Below, piece by piece: positions 33,847-44,480 of a DNA stretch of 64,000 bases (positions are counted from its first letter, which is position 1; every line of letters starts with the position of its first letter). The notes beneath the pieces are model-generated. The model was not told the origin of the DNA, did no database searches, and saw only the letters and a program-made list of their open reading frames with translations. A program made the translations under genes and the position numbers. Where the stretch lies: contig JASVEC010000013.1 of NCBI GenBank assembly GCA_030770535.1, positions 1 to 64,000 of the forward strand, read 5' to 3'. Source of the DNA: Batkoa obscura. Lineage: Eukaryota; Entomophthoromycota; Entomophthoromycetes; Entomophthorales; Batkoaceae.

Positions 33847-34496
33847 TATAGTTGCCTTTTTGTATGATAATTTAACAAATAATTTTTTGAAGTTTAATCT
33901 ATTTAAAAAATGCACAAAAAGCTTTTAAAAATATTCTCAGATAATTTTATTGTTTGTAGTTTATATTAGCTAAAAACCAATTTATATAGTGCAATATCGA
34001 CAGGCTGTTATTAATTCATAACTTTTGTAACTAAATCTTAATAAATCTTTATTTTATTTTATTTTATTTTATTTTATTATTATTTGCATTCTAAAATACT
34101 TATTAATTAAGCCAGATTAAATGACAGCACAATAAACATATAAGCTTTGGAGCGTAAATAAATATCCAAACTCAAGTTGACTATTGTAAAGCATCAAATA
34201 GTTTCATAAACGATCAATATAGATTAAAAAAATAAACTAATCATATAATTTCTTACCCAATGACTTTATTTTTTAAATTTAATTATGAAGACTTCTCCAA
34301 CTTAGACTTAACTGCCTTTTAGTGTTTTTTAAGCTCAAGAGTGAGTCTAGTGATGGTGGCTTTTAATATTACAATCTAGAAGTCCTAAAGTAATAAAAGG
34401 ATCAAGAATTTTCATAAAGAGTCATGTTTCGTTAGAACTAAATAAAATAGACTAAACAACTCAATTATTTATTAAGCAAATGAAGTAATTATATTA

Positions 34497-35783
34497 CTAA
34501 TTATAGTAAGGGGAAGTGGTAGCAGCATACCCACTATCAGTAGAAGCTTCATAACCACCAGTTGGGTAAATTGTAGTGGTTAAAGTAGATACTGTATTAT
34601 AACTATCAGTAGTAAGTGAGTATGTTACAGTAGGAGTAACAGTGTGATATTCTCCATTATTATTAGTAGTGGTAATGCATGGTAATGTGGTTGCAGAAGG
34701 AACGGTATAGCTATCATGAATATTGGTGATAGTAATTGTTTCTCCGTAAGAATCAGTAGTGGTAGAGCATGAAGTAGTACTTGAGCTATCAGCATATGAG
34801 GAACTAGTTGTATATTGACCGGTTTCATATCCAGTTGAGGTTGGAATGTTATATGATGGAGTGCTGGTAGAATAAACTGGAATAGATGACGAGGCAGTGT
34901 AAGTTGGGACTACAGAGTCAGTGGTACATGGAGTACTAGCACTAGTGGTGTATGTTGGAACTACAGAATCAGTAGTACATGGGGTACTGGTAGAATAGGT
35001 CGGAATGGATGATGAGGTAGTATAAGTTGGAACTACAGAGTCAGTAGTACATGAGGTACTAGTAGAATAGGTCGGGATGGATGATGAGGTGGTATAAGTT
35101 GGAACTACAGAGTCAGTGGTGCATGGAGTAGTAGTGCTAGTGGTATATGTTGGAACTACAGAATCAGTAGTGCATGGGGTACTGGTAGAATAGGTCGGAA
35201 TGGATGATGAGGTAGTATAAGTTGGAACTATAGAGTCGGTAGTGCATGGAGTAGTGGTACTAGTGGTGTAAGTGGGAACTATAGAGTCAGTAGTGCATGG
35301 AGTACTAGTAGAATAAACCGGGACAGATGATGAAGTAGTAGTATAAGTTGGAACTACGGAATCGGTAGTACATGGAGTAGTAGTACTAGCGGTATAGGTT
35401 GGAACTACAACATTGGTAGTAGGACTAACTGGGGCACATCTTGAAAAGACTTTAGTATATACTCGACATTTATGGATTCTTTTATCATTGTCAACTCTTA
35501 TTTCATCATGGAAGGCAATAAGTTTATGCTCACGATGATGTTTTTCGGCATGGTGATAAACAGTGTTAGTGTGGTATTCAGTAACATGATGAGTTTTTGT
35601 ATAATGATGAACACTCGTGACAGGTGCATTTGTTGAATGTTGCGATGGCAAAGCAGTAATTGACGAAGCAGTAATTGACGAAGCGGTATCGTATGGGGCA
35701 GTGACAGCATAGTGAGCGTTTAGATCATTCACTAAAGCTAAAGTAAGCAAAGTTTGGACAGATAGATTATTAAAACTGAGCAT
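34497..35783 (-). CDS. Secreted Ser/Thr-rich tandem-repeat surface protein
   Basis: A single exon of 428 residues. The start MLSFNNLSVQTLLTLALVND reads as a signal peptide. A His-rich stretch (about 60-95) and a short ordered part follow. From about residue 125 to 310 there are roughly ten imperfect repeats built from PCTTDSVVPTYT and SSSIPTYSTS, each PCTTDS unit contributing one cysteine. The rest is Ser/Thr/Tyr-rich. Such sequences are heavily O-mannosylated in fungi and typical of cell-wall or adhesin-like proteins. I see no hydrophobic C-terminal GPI tail (it ends TSPYYN), so attachment to the wall would need disulfides or other means. Repeat number is likely to vary between strains. A TATATAAA lies about 92 bp upstream of the ATG. 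Confidence 0.85.
   Translation of the reverse strand: MLSFNNLSVQTLLTLALVNDLNAHYAVTAPYDTASSITASSITALPSQHSTNAPVTSVHHYTKTHHVTEYHTNTVYHHAEKHHREHKLIAFHDEIRVDNDKRIHKCRVYTKVFSRCAPVSPTTNVVVPTYTASTTTPCTTDSVVPTYTTTSSSVPVYSTSTPCTTDSIVPTYTTSTTTPCTTDSIVPTYTTSSSIPTYSTSTPCTTDSVVPTYTTSTTTPCTTDSVVPTYTTSSSIPTYSTSTSCTTDSVVPTYTTSSSIPTYSTSTPCTTDSVVPTYTTSASTPCTTDSVVPTYTASSSIPVYSTSTPSYNIPTSTGYETGQYTTSSSYADSSSTTSCSTTTDSYGETITITNIHDSYTVPSATTLPCITTTNNNGEYHTVTPTVTYSLTTDSYNTVSTLTTTIYPTGGYEASTDSGYAATTSPYYN
34860..35420 (-). repeat. Coding tandem repeat of the surface protein
   Basis: Minisatellite-like repeats of about 36-66 bp code for alternating PCTTDS...VVPTYT and SSSIPTYSTS modules. Units are near-identical at the DNA level in the middle and diverge toward the ends. 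Confidence 0.8.
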
Positions 35784-38073
35784 AGCTAAGAACTTTTGAT
35801 ATTAAGTAGATTAGATAAAAGTAAATTAAGAAATTATTAGCGATGATATTTTTCTATTTCGTTATTTTGCTTTGTTTATATACATCATGTTTCTATCTGT
35901 GATTCTTGTATCTTTATAACTCCAGATACTTTAAAATTTCCCCTCTCTTATTAAGGGATGTTCATTTATAAATGTATTATGTTTCTAATATAACTTGGAA
36001 TATATTGTTTTTTAAATCTTGAAGTTGATACTTTTTCAAGTTAACACTAAAACCTCAATTATACTTTTTCTAATTTATGCTCCAATCAATGCTATATTAA
36101 AAAATAATGGTTTTGACATACTTTTACAACGATGTGGGGTAAATAAAAATAAAAATAAGAATAAAAATATAGTTTTGCAATAAATTTGGAAATATATGAT
36201 ATTACATGATCCTTATAACTCTTATAATTTTTATAGTAAATAAAAAGTGATCTAAATTTATATTAAACAATTTACAGATTCTCAAGTGTAAATGCTATAC
36301 AATTAGCTTATAAACAGCCACTAATATAAAATGTCAAGCTTTATTTCATGACTTTAATAAAAATAACTATAGCTCATTTTTAAACATTAATTCAGATACA
36401 CTCCTGAAACTTTAATTAATTTATAAAATATTTTTTACTTAAAATAAGGACATTTATTAATCAAGCGTAGTTAAATTTTATTGATTTGATAAAGTTTAAG
36501 GTTTAATAAATGTTGTAACTGTCAACAATAAACTATGTTTACATAATAAGATACGTTTTTTAAGTGTCTTTTACAGAACTAGCTTCAGATATAGTTTAAA
36601 ATAAAAATGAACATATGGTATTGAATACTACAGTGTAAATTAGCAAATTTAAAATGTGATATAGTTGAAGACCATATATTACGCTTTAAAATTATTTAAT
36701 AATAAACAATGATAAATATGAACGCTGAAGGTGCTCTAAATAAACATCATATGAATGATTTAATTATATCATATCTTTGATATTAAAAGTTAACCAATTG
36801 AATAATATGCCATTTTATCAGATATCGAGATTTTGAAAAAAACAATAGATATTATAAACTTGCAAAGTTTTTATTTTAAAGTAAATAAAAAAGCTTCATA
36901 TAACCATTGTCAGTAAAACACATATATATTTGAATACACTATATGGGTTTTCGTATGGAAGCTATAGTAAAGGTAAATGTACTATAGATCTTTGAATGTT
37001 TAGTTAATACGTTTTTATTTTGCTATTTTATATATAGAAGAATAAGGGGTAGGACTTATTTGTTAATTTCAGTTATTGTAACTGGGTACTTAGTATGATA
37101 ATATATTATTTTAGTAAGTATATTAAAGCAAAATATTTAATTTCGGGATCTGCTTGCAAAATCTCAAAATGATTTTTACGAATTTATCAAACATACACTT
37201 TAGCTGGATTATCAACATCAGTCCGAAAATGATTAGGCTACAATGTTAGAAAATTCAAAGTTGGTGACCCTGGTTAAAAATTTAAATACCTTAAAGTTAA
37301 CCTCCATCCTGGAGTTTTATGAACAGTTCTTTTTGGCTAAAGGCGAGTTTGACTTTTTTTATGCTGTTAAATGCTGCTTCTGAATTAAATAGAGATTTAT
37401 TGTTAATTATTTTTGGTTTTTAAGTCTATATCTAAAAATTTCACAATATTTATACGATGACTTTAGCATATCAAGTTAATCCTTATTCCCACTATTTCAC
37501 CCTTATGCAAATAGTTCTATTCTCACATTTTGCCCTATTACATGTTTGTGATAAAAATGCTAGGTTTAATCATTAGCACTGTTTGATTCAAATAAGTAAT
37601 AGTCAAGTATAAACAAAAATATAGTGATAATGTTTTCAAAAAGATAATAAACTAATATAGTCTTTGTAGATCAAGGAAATAGTCAAAGGCTTAAGTGGTG
37701 AGAAAAAGTATAAAAAATATTATGAAAACTTGTTTGTAAAGTGAAAAACATTAAATGTCAAAAGTTATTATATCGACTTTTGCAAAGTGAAGGAGAATTT
37801 TAGTAGATAACAAAAGGACTAATAGTGCTATAAAGAAAATGGTAAATATCACAGTTAGAGGCTTTAGTATTAACGATACTTGATTTAAATTATTCAGCTT
37901 AGTGATAGCGACTTTACTACATGTAATATCCTAAACGTCAAAATAGTCTTATTGGCAAAAGGTATCCTGCTTTAACTTAAAAAACACATGTGATAATAAT
38001 ATATAATAAAAAATAGTAAATATGTTTAAAATTAAAATCTTTTCCATTAGAAAGGGATTGTTTAACTTACATA

Positions 38074-38174
38074 TGGGGATGTATTTTTGTGTTTAAGAAT
38101 TTCACTAACAATTTTTCCACTCAAATAGCGCTTAAAAAATGGAAAAAGTAATGAAGCCAAAAAAAACAGCCTCA
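38074..38174 (+). mobile_element. TA-flanked MITE, copy 10
   Basis: A 101-bp family member in forward orientation with TA flanks (38072-38073 and 38175-38176). Confidence 0.87.
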
Positions 38175-38348
38175 TATGTTTACATACTTTTTATCTAATA
38201 CTAATAATAGTCATAATCGTAAATCTTATATGTTCAAAAAAAGTTTAATATGGACACCTGAAAAGATAAGAATACATTTGATTTATTGTATAGTTATAAC
38301 TGCAAAATTTTGCTGTATCTAAGAAAGAAAGAAAGGCAATGATATATC

Positions 38349-38431
38349 TTAAAACACTTTTCGTTTTATTTTAACGTTTTATTTTAACGTTTCACTTGTA
38401 ATATGATGAAATAAAACGAAAAGTACTTTAA
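38349..38431. repeat. Hairpin-forming inverted repeat next to a MITE
   Basis: Arms 38349-38373 and 38407-38431 pair at about 22 of 25 positions around a 33-base loop containing a duplicated ACGTTTTATTTTA unit. It ends four bases before MITE copy 11. Confidence 0.65.
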
Positions 38432-38435
38432 AATA

Positions 38436-38534
38436 TGAGAATGTTTTTTTGGTTTCATTACTTTTTCCATTTTTTAAGCGTTATTTGAGCGGAAAGATTG
38501 TTAGTAAAATCCCTAAACAAAAAAATACAGCAAA
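38436..38534 (-). mobile_element. TA-flanked MITE, copy 11
   Basis: A reverse-orientation member, left TA at 38434-38435. The right terminus has decayed, so its end is approximate. Confidence 0.78.
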
Positions 38535-38611
38535 AATCTTCAGTATGACTACATATTTTTATTTTTTAAAGAGGATGAAAAAACAAAGAATTAAATTTAA
38601 TACAAAATAAT

Positions 38612-39262
38612 TTATTGGTTTAAATATGAAAACAAGCTTCTAGCAAGATCAATGTAATAGTAGTTAGTAAATGAAGCTTGTTTTTTTAGACATAATTGAT
38701 GGACGTTTAATGTAACATTCCTTAACCTATTTACATATTCCGGGATCATATGCTGTAAATTTAGTTCCGGGACAAGGGATAAAGTCAGCAAGCATATGAT
38801 TAACAAATTTAATTTATAAAAAGGAATGACTGAATTTTTCTTCAAAAACATCATATCATGTATACACACTTTCTTCATTATGTTGATATTTCTGATCAAA
38901 TAAAAGTTATCTATCAAAACATAATCCAACTGTTTCAGATTCAATTCGAGTTTATACTCTAGATCAAACTGTGCTTTATCATTAAGGAAGTATTCAAATA
39001 ACCCTTTGGAGTGCGTCAAACTTTTTGGCTTGTTTGTTTGTTGTGTACTATGCTCTATATCATCCGCTACATTGTCACAGCATGGGAGGTTATTATATAA
39101 AATAGGGACACTATCCATACTAAAGCTGTTGCTTGTGGAAATAGGATTCAAGTGGATATTGTTTTTTAAATTTAGTAAACTGTAGTAATTATATGTTCCG
39201 GAATTCCAAGGACTTGAACAGACATTTAAATTCATGTAATCGTTGCAAATTTCCTGAGTCAT
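38612..39262 (-). CDS. Hypothetical protein, unrecognised
   Basis: A 216-residue open frame from ATG to stop that I cannot assign to a family. The first ~85 residues are polar with several cysteines (for example PCCDN). The rest is predicted helical and hydrophobic, with NLLIICLLTLSLVPEL as the most hydrophobic part, too weak to call a membrane segment with certainty. In favour of a real gene are its length in such AT-rich sequence and a TATATAAA box 45 bp before the ATG, the same spacing as in clear genes of the window. It sits between MITE copies 11 and 12 in the gene-poor zone. It could be a fast-evolving lineage-specific gene or a remnant of a larger one. Confidence 0.5.
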   Translation of the reverse strand: MTQEICNDYMNLNVCSSPWNSGTYNYYSLLNLKNNIHLNPISTSNSFSMDSVPILYNNLPCCDNVADDIEHSTQQTNKPKSLTHSKGLFEYFLNDKAQFDLEYKLELNLKQLDYVLIDNFYLIRNINIMKKVCIHDMMFLKKNSVIPFYKLNLLIICLLTLSLVPELNLQHMIPEYVNRLRNVTLNVHQLCLKKQASFTNYYYIDLARSLFSYLNQ

Positions 39263-39306
39263 CTTCTAAGTTTATTTTTAAATAAAAAAATGTTATAACC
39301 CTTTGC

Positions 39307-39314
39307 TTTATATA
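39307..39314 (-). promoter_or_regulatory. TATA box of the unrecognised gene
   Basis: TATATAAA on the minus strand, 45 bp from the ATG at 39262. Confidence 0.5.
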
Positions 39315-39610
39315 CTTTTTAAAATTTCAAAGAACCCAATCAGCTTCAAAGTACTTTATTACTATTGTTGATATATCTTGAGCTAAATATTTGTACTAAA
39401 TGAAATTTATTCTAAAATTATTACTTGTACTTTTAAAGAAAAAAAAATAGCTTCTTTTTCTTAATAATCTAGCTTGGCTTTGTTGTGAAAATATACTTAA
39501 AAGAACTGTTCTTTTTATTAAATAGTTATAAGTTCCTAAATTAGCAATCAAATCAACCTTCCAAAAACATTCAATAGTTATGTTTTTTATTCTTAGAAAT
39601 CTTGGCTATA

Positions 39611-39707
39611 TGGGGATGTATTTTTTTTGAGAATTTTACTAACAATCTTTCCGCTCAAATAACGCTTAAAAAATGGAAAAAGTAATGAAACCAAAAAAAC
39701 ATCCTCA
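39611..39707 (+). mobile_element. TA-flanked MITE, copy 12
   Basis: A 97-bp family member in forward orientation with TA on both sides (39609-39610 and 39708-39709). Confidence 0.86.
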
Positions 39708-40525
39708 TATTGTTATTAGTAATTTGTAAAATAATGAAGCAATTTTTTAATGAGCCAAATCCTTATCATTAAAATATGGTTGTTTTATTTTTTTCTAAAA
39801 ATATAATTTGGAAAATCAATAAATGATTTAATACAGTATAAATTTTATAAGGTTTATCTAATGAAAGTCATTATCTTTATTTATGAGGTTTACTTTAAGA
39901 AATTTCTATAAAGTCAGGAAAACTTTAATATAATAAATTAATTCATATACCAAAATCAATTACTTCTATCATTAAATTTAGTCGAAATAAAAAATATTTG
40001 ATTCTTTAGAACTTACAAAAATACAAATAAGTCCTGAAATAACTATATTATTTGATCTAATAATATAAACTTCAACAGTACGATGCTAATATACTAATTA
40101 AATATCTGTTTGATCTGAGTTTAAATGCGTGTTTAAGTGAATTCATAGAATGATAAAGCTAATAAGTGGACAAAATTGTGATTTTAACTAAATAAATAAG
40201 TTTTTATAATAAAGTAGATCAAAGCATGACATTCAACAAGGTTGAAAACCCATTTTTTAGCTATTATTTAATAAGGTTCAACTTCAATCCTTTGTCCTTT
40301 GAGTTTCAGTGCCAATGTGAATTTAATTAAGGTTGATATTATCCAGAAACGGTTATCATGAAACAAAACAATATTTAATGTCATGACCACTTCAGTGTAT
40401 TATTGTTCTGACTTTAAGAATACTCATATATTATGGACTTTTAATAAACTTCTCATCAATATTTCTTTTAGTTAATGACAGTCTAAATCTAGATTAATGA
40501 ATAATAAATATAAATGTTGAACATA

Positions 40526-40625
40526 TGAGGATGTTTTTTTTGGTTTCATTGCTTTTCCATTTTTTAAGCGCTATTTGAGCGGAAAGATTGTTAGTAAAAT
40601 TCTTAAACAAAAAAATACATCCCCA
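40526..40625 (-). mobile_element. TA-flanked MITE, copy 13
   Basis: A 100-bp family member in reverse orientation with TA flanks (40524-40525 and 40626-40627) and both termini intact. Confidence 0.88.
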
Positions 40626-41017
40626 TATGTAATTTATGCAAGCAATATAATAATTAAACTTCAATAAGTTATTATATTTTCAGTACAAATTTTTTAACCA
40701 CTACTTTAATAATTTAGATTGTATAGCTTAGCATTATATCTTTTACTAAGCAAACTCAAAACTTGAATTAAGAAGTTCCTCTATTACATTGATATTGTTT
40801 TTCAAGCTAAACACTAAGTTAGTTGAGTACCTCTCCTTATATAAATAAGTATGAATACATAACTATACGTGGCGCTTTTCACATTTTTATATAAAATTGT
40901 CTTTATGTTTGTTATCCTTACTTTATAGGATACATGTCTAAATATAATAACTTTAGAAATCTTAATTTAAATGGGCTTAAGCATACTAATATGGGAGTCG
41001 ATTGAAATGAAACTACA

Positions 41018-41214
41018 GTAGTGATTATATATATCTGCATTTTTTATTAATCATCCTTCGCTAGTTTCCAACTTAAACTAAATAAAAGGGGCTTTAATGT
41101 GAATCATACTAACAGAAAATATTTCTAAAAACTCATAAAAGGCAGCTTTTATTTCGAATTAAACTGGAAACTAGCAATGAATGGTTAAAAACTGCAGATA
41201 TATATAATCACAAC
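41018..41214. repeat. 197-bp imperfect palindrome (foldback element)
   Basis: Arms of about 77 bp (41018-41095 and 41138-41214) are reverse complements at roughly 80% of positions around a 42-base loop; weaker pairing seems to extend outward to about 41000 and 41233. The identical stretches include GATTATATATATCTGCA and GCTAGTTTCCA. It is unrelated to the TA-flanked MITEs. No coding potential is seen. It could be a different foldback MITE or a long hairpin RNA source. Confidence 0.8.
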
Positions 41215-41838
41215 GGTATAGCTTTCAAGCATCATTATATATTGTAGTGGTAATATAAAAAACTGTTTAAGCTTAGAACGTCCAAAAAATAGTCAACTAT
41301 ATGTGTGCCATTATAGTCTATTAAAATAAATTTATTTCTGCAACATTCATATTTAAAATTCTAAATTATCGGATTAAAAACCTAAATAAAATTTTAGATT
41401 GCTACTAATATCGGTTAAAAGCATTTCCAATAAAGTATTGTTCTACTTTTATAGGTTTTTATTAGATATTCTTATAAATTAATTAGCAACATTTGTATAG
41501 AACTTTAAAATTAGAATTAATTACTCCATTCAGATAATAGATTAAATACATACAGAACAAAAAGGAGTTTATGGCAATATCTATATCAATCTTTGTTCCA
41601 CTTTTAATCCGTGCGCTATCTACTATAAAAGTACATCTAGCTTAATCTAAGTAAATCTCAGTATTTAGTTTAATAAATATAAAGCACTTTATAGACTTAA
41701 ACTATAACATTATAATTTATATCTAAATTAGTCGCTAGCTTATATAAAAAGATGTTTATAATTAAGCATTTATATCCACGGAAATTTGAACATTTAATTA
41801 AATATAATATTGTATAGCAAAAAAAAATAATAGTTGAT

Positions 41839-41908
41839 ACATTTTTTAAGCGTTATTTGAGCGGAAAGATTGTTAGTAAAATTCTCAAACAAAAAAATAC
41901 ATTCCCAG
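41839..41908 (-). mobile_element. MITE fragment, copy 14
   Basis: Only about 70 bp of the family consensus remains, in reverse orientation; the left terminus and a third of the element are missing. Confidence 0.78.
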
Positions 41909-42235
41909 TTGTTGATTTAATTCATATGATTTTAAGCATAAAATTTTTAAACCAATTTGATTATGAAAAAATAAAATTTCAAATATACTATAGTAAATTA
42001 TTGAACCTATTCCCTTTTTTTATTCATTCATTTAGAATTTCAACAACAAAAAGACTTTATACGCGCTTGATTGATAAATAAAGTTTGAAGTTTACTTAGA
42101 AAGTTGGAAAAATATTCAACATTAAAGTGTTTAAACCATATTTGATTTAAAGTTAATATATTTTCAAATTACTTAGCTTTGAAAATATGTTAATGTAAAT
42201 AATTTTATTTTATTTTTAATTATTTACAAAACATA

Positions 42236-42332
42236 TAGGGATATATTTTTTTAAGAGTTTTACTAACAATCTCTCTGCTCAAATAGCGCTTAAAAGATGG
42301 AAAAAGTGATGAAGTCAAAAAAAACACCTCCA
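42236..42332 (+). mobile_element. TA-flanked MITE, copy 15
   Basis: A 97-bp family member in forward orientation with TA flanks (42234-42235 and 42333-42334) and slightly drifted termini. Confidence 0.85.
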
Positions 42333-44437
42333 TACCTTAATCCAATTAGAGTAGTGCTCTCAAACCAGAGTTCTTTTCTTAAATTAACTAATTAATATCA
42401 TAGCTTTCTATACCTTGCCCAAAGCTTCCGTTTTACTTATAAACTTTATCTTATCAGTCTCCGCTTTATTTTTTTCTTACTTTCACTAATAAAAGGATTA
42501 AGTGCCTCTGGTACCTCCAAGGTTTAAAAAATTTGCAATTTAAAATAATACAATTTATAAGAAAGTATAGATTTTAAAACAATTATCATTTCACATTTTT
42601 TAACATAAGATTAGGCTATAAAAATTAAAACTTTTGTAAATTGCTACTATTTATTCAGTCAAACACTAGTTTCGTAATATTGAAATTTATTATTATTAAT
42701 ATATTTTAAAATCATAAAATTATACTAGTTAAAAATATTAAAATAAATATAATTATTGAAATTATTGAAAATTTATTGAAATATTTTAAGATAAGTCATA
42801 CCCACAAAGTTTGACTGAAATTACTTTAAGCAAAACAATAAAAATTATAAATTGCTATAAGCGAAATATAAAAAAAAACTATTGAGCCCAAGAAAATTAT
42901 AATATCAAATATTTTTTAATATTAATTTAAGTCTTTTAAAATACATATTTTCTAGAAAGGAATGTTTATATAAATATATAGTTACAATTTTTATTAAAAT
43001 GGTCATGTAATTTTTCTATTTATTTTTGTTACTTTATATTTCTGGAAACTTATATACTAATTCCAAGTAAAATTTAAATATTATAGTTAGATAAGATGAT
43101 GTATAAGCAGGTGTTGATGATTCTTAGCCAAAGCTTTAGGTTGGGTCTTTGATCCAGTTAATACAAGTTAATCTCATTTATTATAGATTGATAGGGTCTA
43201 TAAAGCACTAATATAAAGGCATAATACGTTAGTTACTAATACTGAAATGGTAAAATAAGCAGCTTTGTCCTTTTTGAGTTAATCACATCAAGTTATTAAT
43301 CTGTAATTAAAAAATAAAACAAATAGTTTTAGTAATATTTAGGATATATTATTTCATCTAAAAATAAATAAAGTTACTGTGATCTAACCTCGTTAAATTT
43401 ATTTATTTATTTATCTCATTATCTATAACTACTATTAACTTCAATTGTATTTAATTTTATAAATAACTATGGAATATATAAAAATCGATTAGCTTAAAAA
43501 TAATGTTTAATTTAAGCTCAAATTTTATTATGATTATTTCACTTGATCATGCTTGATTATAACTTATTCAAATTATAATATAGTCGTAATATTTATTTTT
43601 ACAGTTATAAAAGGTGGCAATTTTTTAAAAACAAATATATTATTTAGTCCCGTTTAGTTTAAAGTTTTTCATTAAAGCTTTAAACACCCTGGAGAATGGG
43701 TGTTATGTTATAATAGTTTTAGTATGCCATAGTTTAATATTTAATAATTTTATCGCAATAATTGGTGTCTTTCGTTTATTAACATTAATATTAATATTAA
43801 TATTGTATAATAGGAAATGACATAAATATAAAGAAGCTAAGAATAAATTTCATTATACTTGAATAATTTATTATATTTAATAATTTATTACTAATAAAAA
43901 ATGGTTAAACTTTTCACTTAAAGGAACTTTAATAAATATGATTTTACAAGAGCTTTATTATTATTAGAATATGTTATATAAGTATTTTAATAATTTTTTG
44001 ATTTTTTAATACAATATATTGATTTACTTTTATCTTTATGTTTGTTAGATTTATTAACTCTTTAAGGTTAATTAATTTATTTTGTATCATGATTGTTAAA
44101 ATTTAGATCAATATGTTTCTATTTAAAGTTAAATTTTTACTCAAGTAATTAATAAATTGGTTTGGGTATTGTTTTATGAATTTGAGAACAAATGAAATAA
44201 TTAATTTATCATTTCATTGATCTGATTTGTTGAAATTTTTTATATTTCAAGGATTTTCATTATCATTGGTTTGAATAAAGTCCACAATGTTTAAAATATT
44301 TAAAGTACCATAATTTTAAACTGTATTTTAACAGAAGCATTACTTAATATAGCCATATATTTTAAAAATTAAACATCTGTTCAATAATAATTAAATCATT
44401 TGATGTTACCAAGATAAAGGAATAAAGCGAAAAAGAG

Positions 44438-44445
44438 TATATAAA
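44438..44445 (+). promoter_or_regulatory. TATA box of the kinase-like gene
   Basis: TATATAAA 43 bp upstream of the ATG at 44481. Confidence 0.55.
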
Positions 44446-44480
44446 TGTAACAAAATGAAACTTAACATTTAATTTTTAAA

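Larger units (their letters stand above)
32111..34496. other. 2.4-kb gene-poor stretch with two MITEs and a microsatellite
   Basis: Holds MITE copies 8 and 9 and a run of about six ATTTT units near 34049-34078. Short open frames here are either inside the MITEs or look random. No gene is supported. Confidence 0.55.
35784..38611. other. 2.8-kb gene-poor stretch
   Basis: Contains a TATATAAA box (35875-35882, minus strand) upstream of the surface protein, MITE copies 10 and 11 and a hairpin at 38349-38431. From 36000 to 38050 I see only AT-rich sequence without a gene. Confidence 0.5.
39263..44480. other. 5.2-kb gene-poor stretch
   Basis: The longest stretch without a gene. It contains MITE copies 12-15, a 197-bp palindrome at 41018-41214, an (ATT)n run near 43785-43805, and TATA boxes at both ends for the flanking genes. 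I could find no coding exon or RNA gene in the remainder. Confidence 0.5.

Noticed and set aside
32443-33878. Open frames encoding the recurring peptide GK..SKILKQKNT (also at 41857)
   Set aside because: The shared peptide is just the translation of the MITE family in one frame; the frames run into unrelated flanks, so these are not genes.
34049-34078. ATTTT run, with similar short runs near 1705, 13930 and 43790
   Set aside because: Simple microsatellites, expected in AT-rich DNA and without further structure.
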